Shown in pieces: positions 56,297 to 64,000 of a stretch of 64,000 nt of DNA. The stretch is from Leptospira bandrabouensis (GTDB lineage: Bacteria; Spirochaetota; Leptospiria; Leptospirales; Leptospiraceae): contig NZ_RQHT01000014.1 of the NCBI RefSeq assembly GCF_004770905.1, positions 1,054,001 to 1,118,000 of the forward strand, written 5' to 3'. A program made the position numbers and the translations under genes. The notes beneath the pieces were generated by a model. It had not been told where the DNA came from, did not search any database, and saw only the letters and a program-made list of their open reading frames with translations. Positions within the stretch are counted from its first letter, which is position 1. Every line of letters begins with the position of its first letter.

Positions 56297-57813
56297 TTTT
56301 TTGTATAAACAATGGTTTTATAATGTAGCCAATGATTGCCTGGAACAGGGATTTCCCATTCTTCCCGATTCCACGAGGATTCATTTAGATATTCTCTTAT
56401 TACGTGATTGATGAGTTGGTCATCATAAAACACAAAACTATCTCGTGTTTTGATCGTTTTAATATATACATCGGAAGGAATATCCAATTCTCCTGGAATA
56501 AATTCTAAGAGATTCATATCAGGTCGGTTCTTTCGTAATTGGAAATAAGGATCAGGTAAGGCCTGTAAATAAACAGATTTTGAATGAGACAAACTCATTT
56601 CTATATGTTGGAAATGTGATTCTAAAATTCGTTTGGAATCAGTTCGATACCAATGGATATGGTTTATATATAATAAGGACGAAAGTGATAATAGAATCCC
56701 AACGAAAGCTAACTTGGAACTAGAACCTTCTGAGTCGTAGAGTAAAGCCATTCCATATGCCAATGGGAATAGAATGTGAAAAACATACCATCCCTCAGAG
56801 GATGTGTATAAAGCAAGTAGGACGGAAAGAATCCAAATCCAAAACAGTATCCATTTTTGATTCAGTTTTCCAAATGTTTTAAATAACTGATAGGAAATAT
56901 AAGTGAGTGCAGAGAGTTCAATTGCGATAAGAATCAATCGTAATTTGGGAAATCCAAATCCAAAGGAGAATACTTTTAGTTTGTCTACTAAAGTGAAAGT
57001 TTCTAATAGATTGCGTTTTCGTGTGAGTTGTGCGCCGAATTGGATTTCAAACCATTCCCAATTAGGGTGGATATAATACATCCAACATAGTATGGGAAGA
57101 ACTCCTCCAAAAATAAACCAAGGAAGAGTTTTGAAACCAAAGTTTCGCCAGACTAAAAAAAGTGTCACTAATCCTAATGAGGCGCCAATCGGATGCGATA
57201 AAAAAGAAAACGATAGTGTAACGCCTGCTAAAAAAACATACAAGTGTTTTGATTTGTCTTTGTTCGTTGCAAATAGAAGACTTAGGATAAAGAAAAAAGC
57301 TGTTAAACCTTCCATTCTCGCAGCAGTTCCAAAACGAAAAAGAAGAGGTTCCCAAAGGATACTTGCAAATGCAATTTGGCTTGCCCATGGGGAGATTGAT
57401 TCTCTTCTGAGTAACCAGTAAAAACCTAATGCACTAAGATATACTATGATTACGCTAGCAATACGAACGGTTGTTAGTGTGTCCGGAAATATCGATAGGG
57501 AAAAACCAGAGAATATTAAATAGAGGGGTGGCATCCATAAGGTTTTGGATTCCATTCCGGGAATGAGACCATTCAAAACATCTGTTTGTAAATGGCCATT
57601 GGTCGAAAAAGACAATGCTGGGGAGAAAAAGAGTACTTCATCAGGCCAGACGACCGGGAAAATATCCAAGTTCATCCAAACCTGGAAGAAAAAAACTGCG
57701 GAAATAATTAAAAACGAGGCATAAGCCACGTGGGTTTTATTTAGAGAGGGAATTAACGGCTTCTTGTTCCGTTTCGAAGACTTCAAACAAGTCCAAAAGT
57801 TCCACCACATCAA
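56293..57813 (-). CDS. GT39-type membrane glycosyltransferase
   Basis: Up to 506 residues, with about 10 membrane helices in the first 380 and a soluble C-terminal part. The N-terminal luminal loop carries the PDE acidic pair (VVWPDEVLFFSPALSF) of the PMT/ArnT/GT39 group, which move sugars from polyprenyl-phosphate carriers. The ATG at 57813 lies within the upstream STAS gene (77-bp overlap, AAAAAGG upstream). A GTG at 57729, just after the STAS stop, is an alternative start. Confidence 0.82.
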   Translation of the reverse strand: MMWWNFWTCLKSSKRNKKPLIPSLNKTHVAYASFLIISAVFFFQVWMNLDIFPVVWPDEVLFFSPALSFSTNGHLQTDVLNGLIPGMESKTLWMPPLYLIFSGFSLSIFPDTLTTVRIASVIIVYLSALGFYWLLRRESISPWASQIAFASILWEPLLFRFGTAARMEGLTAFFFILSLLFATNKDKSKHLYVFLAGVTLSFSFLSHPIGASLGLVTLFLVWRNFGFKTLPWFIFGGVLPILCWMYYIHPNWEWFEIQFGAQLTRKRNLLETFTLVDKLKVFSFGFGFPKLRLILIAIELSALTYISYQLFKTFGKLNQKWILFWIWILSVLLALYTSSEGWYVFHILFPLAYGMALLYDSEGSSSKLAFVGILLSLSSLLYINHIHWYRTDSKRILESHFQHIEMSLSHSKSVYLQALPDPYFQLRKNRPDMNLLEFIPGELDIPSDVYIKTIKTRDSFVFYDDQLINHVIREYLNESSWNREEWEIPVPGNHWLHYKTIVYTKK

Positions 57814-58075
57814 AAACCTTTTTCACTGGAGGTGTGATGCAACAGAGTTTTAGTTTTCTGCCTTGTTTGTCTAACTCCCGAACCATCCCTACAAAGATAC
57901 GAATTCCAGAGGAAGAAATATAAGAGATAAGCTCCAAGTTGATGATGATATCGCCCTCGCCGTTTTGCACATCATCAGCCAATTTGGCCTCCACTTCATC
58001 CGAATGGGTAATGTCCAAACGACCGTTAAGGTGAACGAGTGTGTGCTTTCCGATTTTTTTGGTCTTAATTTCCAA
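57737..58075 (-). CDS. STAS-domain anti-anti-sigma factor
   Basis: 112 residues, the whole protein being one STAS domain. LDITHSDEVEAKLADDV and the phospho-acceptor loop LISYISSSGIRIFVGMV (serine after ISYIS) match SpoIIAA/RsbV proteins. When dephosphorylated by a SpoIIE-type phosphatase (one is encoded at 32938) it would bind an anti-sigma kinase. No kinase or sigma gene adjacent. The 3' end overlaps the GT39 open frame. Confidence 0.93.
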   Translation of the reverse strand: MEIKTKKIGKHTLVHLNGRLDITHSDEVEAKLADDVQNGEGDIIINLELISYISSSGIRIFVGMVRELDKQGRKLKLCCITPPVKKVFDVVELLDLFEVFETEQEAVNSLSK

Positions 58076-58130
58076 AGCGAGCCTACTTGGTGACTAGAAT
58101 CTCTGAAAACACCAAAGGTTCAAGAAATTT

Positions 58131-58748
58131 TTAAGCTGCTTGGTTTTTGTTTCGATTAAAAAGTCGCGGATTCGTTCGTTCTTCGACCGGAATGTGCAAT
58201 AATATTCTTTGTCTTGTGGAACGAGTCGACCTATGTCCCAAAAACTCCTGAATTTCCCAAACAGGAAAACCTTTTTTGAAAAGATCTAAGGCAATGACAT
58301 CGCGAAGGAAAGGAATATGAATTTCTTTGGCAATGAGGTTACTTGCGTTCTTAAGAATTTTCTGAATAGTTCTTGTTCTTAGTTTTCCATAGCGTCCAGG
58401 AAATAGATAATCGCTAGGAGAGAACTCAGAGGAATACCGGTACAGCTCTAATGCTAAGTTGGGTTCGATAAAAATCTTTCTTCTGCGCAAACGACCACCG
58501 TTCTTTAATTTGAAGAGATTGCGTTCTGAATTGAAATCAGCGATTTTAAGGTGGATGAGTTCTGGCAGGGAAAGTCCCGTACATACTAGAAACTTAATGA
58601 TTAAGTAGTGTAGGTAGTTTCGATCACGGAGTCGGAATAAAAGAGTTCTGACTTCTGACTGGTCAATCAATTGGTTATCAAGAGTCATAACATCAACTGT
58701 CAAAACTTGTGGAAGAAGGGCTGGTATTTTTAAATTATTATTTAGCAT
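58131..58748 (-). CDS. Degenerate tyrosine-recombinase-like protein
   Basis: 205 residues resembling only the catalytic domain of XerC/D-type integrases. The N-terminal core-binding domain is missing, and catalytic residues are altered: CTGLSLPELIHLK has Ser where the first Arg should be, IPFLRD has Pro and Asp around the conserved Arg in place of HxLRH, and the Tyr region reads RILLHIPVEE with Leu for Tyr. FLGHRS keeps its His. The frame is intact, so it may have been kept as a DNA-binding protein. Not associated with any mobile element. Confidence 0.75.
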   Translation of the reverse strand: MLNNNLKIPALLPQVLTVDVMTLDNQLIDQSEVRTLLFRLRDRNYLHYLIIKFLVCTGLSLPELIHLKIADFNSERNLFKLKNGGRLRRRKIFIEPNLALELYRYSSEFSPSDYLFPGRYGKLRTRTIQKILKNASNLIAKEIHIPFLRDVIALDLFKKGFPVWEIQEFLGHRSTRSTRQRILLHIPVEERTNPRLFNRNKNQAA

Positions 58749-58939
58749 AAATTTTCTCGCAGGAATGTAACAGTTATAACAATCCTTGCAATCAATTTGT
58801 CACCAAACTGCGGTTTTGGATCGAAAATTCCGAAGAAATAAATTTACTTGTTCATGTTTTTGCACCTTCCCATTTTCTGCTTGATTCAAATTCTAAAAAC
58901 GATCCTATCTTTGGGAGAAACGATAAAGGACAGAAACGA

Positions 58940-60010
58940 ATGGACTCTTTGGAACTGAAAACGAATGACCCGGAACTGCAACTCACAAAGGAAGATTTAC
59001 AAAAAGTAGAAGAACTTACCGGGCAAATAAAACTCAATCATCCGAACGATGTTATCTCATACGGTGCCTCGGCCCAAGCTAAGGTTTCCGAATTTGCGGA
59101 CAAAGTTCTTTCAGAAATCAAAACAAAAGATTCAGGTTATGCCGGTGAACTTCTAAACAACCTTTTGTTTAAAATCAAAGATCTGAATTTGGATAGTTTC
59201 GCGGGGGAAGGGAACACTTTGTCCAAAATTCCTTTGATCGGTGGTCTTTTTGATGCTTCCCGGAAGTTTTTGGCAAAATTTGAAGACCTACAGTCCCAGG
59301 TGGAGAAGATCGTAGAAGAATTGCATACAGCACGTACTAATTTGACAAAAGACATAACATTATTACAGGCGTTATATGAGAAAAACTTGGAATATTTTAA
59401 GGAAATCCAAGTGTATATTGCTGCCGGCGATCAGAAAGTAAAAGAGTTAAGAGACAAAATCTTACCGGAGATGTTAGAAAAAGCCAAAGCACAGGGTGAC
59501 ACCTTGGCTTCCCAACAATACCAGGACATGGTCCAAATGGTCGATCGATTTGAGAAAAAAATCCACGACTTGAAACTCACTCGAATCCTCTCTCTGCAGA
59601 CCGGACCCCAAATTCGACTGATCCAAAACGGTAACCAAGTTTTGGTTGAAAAAATTCAAAGTTCAATCTTAAACACAATTCCTCTTTGGAAAAATCAAAT
59701 TGTCATCGCATTAGGTTTATTACGTCAAAGAAAAGCTTTAGAAGCTCAAAAAGAGGTTTCTAAAACAACAAACGATTTAATCCAAAAGAATGCAGAGATG
59801 TTAAAAACAGGAACTGTGGAAATTGCCAAAGAGTCAGAAAAAGGTATCATCGAAATTGAGACTTTAAAAACAGTGAATCAAAAGTTAATCGAAACTATTA
59901 CTGAAACATTAAAAATTCAAGAGGATGGTCGTCAAAAACGAAAAGCTGCAGAACAAGAAATGATTAAAATCGAATCAGATATAAAACAAAAACTATTGGA
60001 ATCAAAGTAG
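58940..60010 (+). CDS. TelA-family (toxic anion resistance) protein
   Basis: 356 residues, cytoplasmic and mostly helical. Motifs of TelA/KlaA: DSFAGEGNTLSKIPLIGGLFDASRKF, the coiled middle LQSQVEKIVEELHTARTNLTKDI, and YKEN-like LYEKNLEYFKEIQVYIAAGDQKV. The C-terminal TNDLIQKNAEMLKTGT helix is typical. Named for tellurite resistance, but the biochemical role is unknown and recent views link it to membrane-stress systems. The XpaC-like gene starts 1 bp after its stop. Confidence 0.92.
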   Translation: MDSLELKTNDPELQLTKEDLQKVEELTGQIKLNHPNDVISYGASAQAKVSEFADKVLSEIKTKDSGYAGELLNNLLFKIKDLNLDSFAGEGNTLSKIPLIGGLFDASRKFLAKFEDLQSQVEKIVEELHTARTNLTKDITLLQALYEKNLEYFKEIQVYIAAGDQKVKELRDKILPEMLEKAKAQGDTLASQQYQDMVQMVDRFEKKIHDLKLTRILSLQTGPQIRLIQNGNQVLVEKIQSSILNTIPLWKNQIVIALGLLRQRKALEAQKEVSKTTNDLIQKNAEMLKTGTVEIAKESEKGIIEIETLKTVNQKLIETITETLKIQEDGRQKRKAAEQEMIKIESDIKQKLLESK

Positions 60011-60011
60011 A

Positions 60012-60881
60012 ATGACAGAAGTGCAATTGGAACAAAATCAAGAAGAAAAGAAGTGGGCAAGGCGTGCCCACCTCTCTACAATCCTTACCTATCCGATGGC
60101 TTTATTGCCTTTTCCGTTTTTCATTTCTTCACTGGGTGCAATTGTTTATCCATTTGTGATGTGGCTTTCTCGAAATAAGTCTTCTTATTCCGCTAAACAA
60201 TCGTTAGAGGCAATGTATTTACAGGCTTTATTATCGTTAGGCTTTTTTGGATTTGGAACTAAGTTCGGTGATGATCGGGTTTTACTTGTTTTTTCCTATG
60301 TATTTATGGCATTCCTACATGTTATTTTTTTAGGAATTGCTATTTATCGAACGACGATAGGGAAAGAACATCATTATCCATTTAGTTTTTTTCCTCTACT
60401 ATTTTCCTCTAATAAAACAAAGGAAAACTGGAACGAACTAAAGAAAAAATTTGAAGATAAAGTCGAGTTTACTGAATACAAAACACAAATGGATAAATTG
60501 GATGGATTTCGAGTTCAGACAGAAAAAGAATCCAAGTTTTTGACAGATACTTCCCTGCAAAGTCTGTGTAATGAATATTTACATTCCTTGTCGGATTTGC
60601 GCGTTCGACTTGCGGAAGATCCTTTATCATATCGCAAAGCGAAACAATTTCTAAATTATTTTCCAGAGACTGTATCCAAAATTTTAAATCAGTACAATAA
60701 AGTTAGTTTGGAAGGTAATTCCCCGGAATCGGAAAAAAGAAAAACTGAATTGAATTCTTTGCTTAGCGAAGTAATCAAAACGACAGAACAGGTAAGAAAT
60801 AAATTAAAGGCTGATGAAACTCTAAATTTAGATGTTGAGATCACCGCGATGAAGAAAAACATCGAATTTGGTGGGTATTGA
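60012..60881 (+). CDS. DUF4870-XpaC-like membrane protein
   Basis: 289 residues. N-terminal 110 residues form three or four membrane segments in a DUF4870/Tic20-like arrangement (STILTYPMALLPFPFFISSLGA, SAKQSLEAMYLQALLSLGFF). The soluble C-terminus resembles XpaC: KAKQFLNYFPETVSKILNQY, then LLSEVIKTTEQVRNKL and LNLDVEITAMKKNIEFGG. XpaC genes commonly neighbour telA. The fused membrane part would tether the pair to the membrane. Overlaps the next start by 1 bp. Confidence 0.75.
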   Translation: MTEVQLEQNQEEKKWARRAHLSTILTYPMALLPFPFFISSLGAIVYPFVMWLSRNKSSYSAKQSLEAMYLQALLSLGFFGFGTKFGDDRVLLVFSYVFMAFLHVIFLGIAIYRTTIGKEHHYPFSFFPLLFSSNKTKENWNELKKKFEDKVEFTEYKTQMDKLDGFRVQTEKESKFLTDTSLQSLCNEYLHSLSDLRVRLAEDPLSYRKAKQFLNYFPETVSKILNQYNKVSLEGNSPESEKRKTELNSLLSEVIKTTEQVRNKLKADETLNLDVEITAMKKNIEFGGY

Positions 60882-61693
60882 TGCATTCTGAGTTACTGGA
60901 TAGATCTTATCATTTTTTAAATTTTCTTCCATCAGTTTCCAACTTCCTGATTCAAAAACATAAAGAATCGGAACTGAAGGTAGATGAAAAAGGTTTGTAC
61001 AACCTTGTCACAGAAGCAGATTTAAAAGCTGAGTCTATGATTTTGGATGAAATCCAAAAGAATTATCCAGCCGATGGGATCCTTTCAGAAGAACGTGGAA
61101 AGTTAGAAGGTAAGTCAGGTTACACTTGGGTTGTGGATCCATTGGATGGGACAACCAACTACACACATGGGCTTCCTCTCTACGGTATCTCTGTTGGAGT
61201 TGTAGAAACCGAAACGATGTCTCCACTCCTAGGAATGGTTTTTTTTCCAGAACTCAATACTTATTATCATGCGATCAAAGGACAAGGAGCATTTCGAGAA
61301 AAAACTCAAATCCAAGTTTCCAAAACGAGTGCTCTCAAGGATTCACTGTTTGTTACAGGTTTTCCTTATGACCGGAATTTATCTTTAGATACTCTTATGC
61401 AGTACTATAAATCCATTTTGCAAAAATCGCGTGGAATCCGACGAACAGGGGCAGCAACTCTCGATTTATGTTGGTTAGCGGAAGGAAAGTTTGAAGGTTA
61501 TTATGAACTTGGATTAAAACCTTGGGATATGGCTGCGGCTGGTTTGATTGTTCTCGAAGCAAAAGGAAAAATCACATCAATGGATGGGAATGACTTTTCT
61601 ATTTTGATTCCGAGTTTACTTGCTACAAATGGTCTTGTGCATGAATATTTGTTAGCTGAGTTTGAAGGGAAAATTAACCGAGTAGCATACTAA
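60881..61693 (+). CDS. Inositol monophosphatase family protein
   Basis: 270 residues from the ATG at 60881 (TGATG overlap; GGTGGG upstream). Metal-binding motif 1 is VVDPLDGTTNYTHG, the upstream Glu is in ILSEERGK, and motif 2 is LKPWDMAAAGLIVLEA. Hydrolyses inositol-1-phosphate or related sugar phosphates (possibly also NADP or PAP). Third gene of the telA operon. Its 3' end overlaps the convergent glycosyltransferase by 20 bp. Confidence 0.94.
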   Translation: MHSELLDRSYHFLNFLPSVSNFLIQKHKESELKVDEKGLYNLVTEADLKAESMILDEIQKNYPADGILSEERGKLEGKSGYTWVVDPLDGTTNYTHGLPLYGISVGVVETETMSPLLGMVFFPELNTYYHAIKGQGAFREKTQIQVSKTSALKDSLFVTGFPYDRNLSLDTLMQYYKSILQKSRGIRRTGAATLDLCWLAEGKFEGYYELGLKPWDMAAAGLIVLEAKGKITSMDGNDFSILIPSLLATNGLVHEYLLAEFEGKINRVAY

Positions 61694-62843
61694 CCATCTG
61701 GTTTAGTTTATTTCGGATCACATCTTTACTGAAGTTTGCCAAAACATACTGACGGCCATTCTGCCCCATTCGATTTGCAATCTTGCGATTTTCTAACAAA
61801 AAATCTAAGGTCCTTTGAAAGGAAAGAGAATCTGAATAAAATAGGCCACCTTGGCTTCGCAAACAATGCCCATGCATTACTGAGGATTTCGCATTCACTA
61901 AAACAGGTTTTTCCTGAATCCATGCTTCCATAATAGATATGGAAAAACTTTCATAAGCTGATGGGTTCAGTAAAAGAAAAGACTTTTGGATCTCAGTAAT
62001 TTTTTCTTCTTCACTAACAAAACCGGTAAAAACGATCAACGGGTCTTTTGGAATTTCCATAGAAGCAATCGATCCGAGACATTTCAAAGAAACATCGCTT
62101 CGATGAGAATACAAATTCCAATTCTGAAAGAATTCAAAAAGTTCAGGAAAACCTTTTGCAGGTTCTATTCTACCAATGGTAATTAATTGGTTCGCATTAT
62201 TATTGTTAGGATTTATATTTTTAAAAGTATCATTAATATAGGTTCCAATTAAAAAATAGGATTGGACCCTTTGTTTTGTATTATTTTCATAAACAACCAA
62301 CTCTTCTGGCGCATTAAAACTATAGATAAAATTATTTGAATAAGTTTTTTTATATATAGGAAGACGAAAAGGTGGTTCATCATGAAATGTTGGTACAATG
62401 ACAAACGGAATTTTTAAATTGGGAATACTTGCAACCACAGGGTAATAAAGATATCCAATTAGAATGGCAATATCGAAATGATTTTGTTCTTTCGTTATAT
62501 AATCTACTAAGTCAGGGCAGTAGGGTCCTTGTTCTTTTAAGAATTCAAATTGTTCTTTCTCGGAAACAGAATCACCTTTTTCTAAACATTGATTTAAAAT
62601 GCGGTTCATTTTAACCATGTTGCGAGTTTGATTCACTGGAAATCGAATGATACGAATTTGATTTTCCAGGTTTTGGCCTTTCTGAAATTCATTTTTCCAA
62701 CTCACATAATCTTTTGCGCATGATGTACAAACTGTAACATCGTTAGATTCCGATAAAATGGATGCATAGTCATGAGCTAATTTTTCAGCTCCACCAGAGG
62801 CATTTTCCAGAAATCGCGCTGTGATGATGAGGATTTTTGCCAT
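61674..62843 (-). CDS. GT4-family glycosyltransferase
   Basis: 389 residues, two Rossmann-like domains. N-terminal GGAEKLAHDYASILSESNDVTV is the acceptor-side glycine loop of GT4/GT-B enzymes. In the donor domain LITIGRIEPAKGFPELFEFF and LNPSAYESFSISIMEAW (ExnE motif) bind the nucleotide sugar. Probably makes surface polysaccharide or LPS O-antigen. 2 bp downstream of another glycosyltransferase. Confidence 0.92.
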   Translation of the reverse strand: MAKILIITARFLENASGGAEKLAHDYASILSESNDVTVCTSCAKDYVSWKNEFQKGQNLENQIRIIRFPVNQTRNMVKMNRILNQCLEKGDSVSEKEQFEFLKEQGPYCPDLVDYITKEQNHFDIAILIGYLYYPVVASIPNLKIPFVIVPTFHDEPPFRLPIYKKTYSNNFIYSFNAPEELVVYENNTKQRVQSYFLIGTYINDTFKNINPNNNNANQLITIGRIEPAKGFPELFEFFQNWNLYSHRSDVSLKCLGSIASMEIPKDPLIVFTGFVSEEEKITEIQKSFLLLNPSAYESFSISIMEAWIQEKPVLVNAKSSVMHGHCLRSQGGLFYSDSLSFQRTLDFLLENRKIANRMGQNGRQYVLANFSKDVIRNKLNQMVSMLLG

Positions 62844-62845
62844 AA

Positions 62846-63895
62846 CTAAGGTTTGGCCACTTCCAGTAGCGGAAGGATACTTGTTGATTCTAAATATTCA
62901 TTTAGTCTTTGATTTTGTGAATAAATTAAAGAATTTCTGAAATCGGTATTTTTAAAAATAGAATCTACGAGAGGGACAAGTGTTTCAAAATCCTTCGATT
63001 CAAAAAGGATTCCTGAATTTCCTAGTGTTTCGGGAACGGCCGCAGCAGCGAAAGCAACAACAGGAAGATGAAAATAAATGGCTTCCATAAGAGGAACACA
63101 AAATCCTTCATGTTCACTCATTGATAAAAAAATATTACTTTCCGAATAGATTTTTTTTAACATCCTTTCATCAACATAGGAAATGATTTTTACTTCTTCC
63201 GTTAAATCTAAGTGATGAATCATAAAATTGAGTTCGTCCATATAAGATTGTTGGTTTGGATTACAGAATCCCAACATTCGCATGGAAAATTGATTTCCCA
63301 TTTTCGACTTCCATGTTCTTGCAAAACGAATTAAATCATCTTGTCGTTTATTTGGTGCTATGCGACCAACAAAAAGGAAGGAAGGTTGCGTAAAAGATTT
63401 TGAAATAGGATCTCTTGGTACATCTTTCCATTTTTGGAAATTCAAATGTAAAGGAAGTAACCGAACATGTTTAAATCCAATTTCCTTTAGTTCTGCCAAA
63501 TTAAAATTAGAAACCGCAAAAGAATGATGAAAATGATCCCGTATGATTTCTAAATCTTCGCGACCTTTTCTTAACAAGTACGAGAACTTTAAGTCATAAC
63601 CTGAAAAAAAATCTTCAGGTGTCACATTATGATAAATAAGAATTTTTTTATTTGGGAATTTTAAAACAAAATTTAAAACTTCACTATGGATGGAATGATG
63701 ATAAACTAAAACATCATTTGGTTTAATATTTGCCTTACTGAGTTTTTCTGCATATTTTCTATCATAAGAAAATATATTTTCGGCAAATATTTTTCCATAA
63801 TAACCTTCCTTCGAAAGTAAACGTTTTATCTCCAACATTTCCTGAGAGATTGCGTCACCTAACTGAAATCCTGCAGAAAACTGGTGTATATTCAT
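62846..63895 (-). CDS. GT4-family glycosyltransferase
   Basis: 349 residues, GT-B fold. Donor-domain motifs: FLFVGRIAPNKRQDDLIRF, IFLSMSEHEGFCVPLMEAI (the Ex7E motif) and FAAAAVPETLGNSGILFE. The N-terminal HQFSAGFQLGDAISQEM start resembles O-antigen transferases that begin with HQFLPxxxxGDAIGNE. Likely part of a surface polysaccharide locus that continues beyond the window. The ATG overlaps the upstream stop (ATGA). Confidence 0.92.
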   Translation of the reverse strand: MNIHQFSAGFQLGDAISQEMLEIKRLLSKEGYYGKIFAENIFSYDRKYAEKLSKANIKPNDVLVYHHSIHSEVLNFVLKFPNKKILIYHNVTPEDFFSGYDLKFSYLLRKGREDLEIIRDHFHHSFAVSNFNLAELKEIGFKHVRLLPLHLNFQKWKDVPRDPISKSFTQPSFLFVGRIAPNKRQDDLIRFARTWKSKMGNQFSMRMLGFCNPNQQSYMDELNFMIHHLDLTEEVKIISYVDERMLKKIYSESNIFLSMSEHEGFCVPLMEAIYFHLPVVAFAAAAVPETLGNSGILFESKDFETLVPLVDSIFKNTDFRNSLIYSQNQRLNEYLESTSILPLLEVAKP

Positions 63896-64000
63896 TGGAT
63901 ACCGGAACTGAGAATTTTTGAAATCTCTTCTCGAAATGGGAATCGATTGTAAAATTCCAATACTTTGTATTGTTCAGAAATCAGGGAAGTTCGTTTTTCT
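63892..64000 (-). CDS. C-terminal end of a gene continuing past the window
   Basis: An open minus-strand frame enters from the right edge and stops with TGA at 63892-63894, overlapping the ATG of the glycosyltransferase by 4 bp. The last visible residues include QYKVLEFYNRFPFREEISKI. About 35 residues are visible, too few to assign a family; the context suggests another glycosyltransferase or a methyltransferase of the same locus. Confidence 0.7.
   Translation of the reverse strand, partial: EKRTSLISEQYKVLEFYNRFPFREEISKILSSGIQ

Noticed and set aside
58131..58748. Mobile element or integron around the recombinase-like gene
   Set aside because: No attachment repeats, no adjacent tRNA, no cassette or phage genes, and the active site is lost.

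Overview
The window is AT-rich bacterial chromosome with short intergenic gaps, many small operons and genes on both strands. Gene content points to Leptospira, probably a free-living (saprophytic) member. The signs are many lipoproteins with spirochaete-type lipoboxes, a large set of outer-membrane, sensor and SpoIIE-phosphatase proteins, a class III adenylate cyclase, ThyX, type III pantothenate kinase, and several families I recognise from that genus. Species is not assignable by eye. There is one tRNA (Pro, GGG), no rRNA, no CRISPR array, no insertion sequence and no prophage. The only recombinase-like gene appears catalytically dead.

Layout. 1-3834: end of an M23 peptidase, then acyl-CoA dehydrogenase, APH-type kinase, small DUF6285-like protein and histidine phosphatase, which looks like a 4-hydroxyacyl-CoA (Lva/ACAD10-11-type) catabolic module. 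3912-6440 (minus): RppH, acylphosphatase, Tas-like aldo/keto reductase, lipoprotein. 6540-9585: SixA-like phosphatase, tRNA-Pro, phasin-like protein, paraoxonase-like lipoprotein, toxin-antitoxin pair. 9626-14082: DUF1697 protein, TetR regulator divergent from an SDR with a clear operator, ruvC, and a methylsuccinyl-CoA-dehydrogenase-like enzyme ending in a strong terminator. 14347-19659: envelope proteins, a serine-hydrolase cluster, a methyltransferase and a TerB-like protein. 19735-24041: metG, adenylate cyclase, an aberrant HisI-like protein, rhodanese. 24127-28079: NTF2-like, SRPBCC, GAF-alpha/beta hydrolase, thyX.

28150-31539 is an operon for a FecR protein with a C-terminal haem-c motif, an outer-membrane barrel and a DsbD-like thiol transporter. 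31645-36623 holds a nitronate monooxygenase, a small secreted protein, a 7TM-SpoIIE phosphatase, a zinc alcohol dehydrogenase and a HEAT-like protein. 36652-43654 is a tight plus-strand operon of uncharacterised character: helical secreted protein, rhomboid, MDR dehydrogenase, an 816-residue protein with an S-adenosylhomocysteinase-like C-terminus, a Nudix hydrolase and a nitrilase-fold protein without its nucleophile. 43755-49188: a four-cysteine small protein, a lipoprotein/EcsC pair, prfA, and a subtilase followed by a separate prodomain-like gene. 49214-51789 (minus): response regulator, CheC phosphatase and hybrid kinase. 51873-58075: MORN lipoprotein, metF, SDR, birA, coaX, SGNH hydrolase, GT39 transferase, STAS protein. 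58131-64000: degenerate tyrosine recombinase, TelA with a DUF4870-XpaC partner, inositol monophosphatase, and the edge of a glycosyltransferase cluster.

Most interesting: the split subtilase/prodomain pair, the HisI-like protein whose metal-binding motif sits in the wrong half of the protein, the FecR-haem/DsbD operon, the 36.7-43.7 kb operon, and the Lva-like module. All functional calls rest on reading the translations by eye against remembered family patterns.
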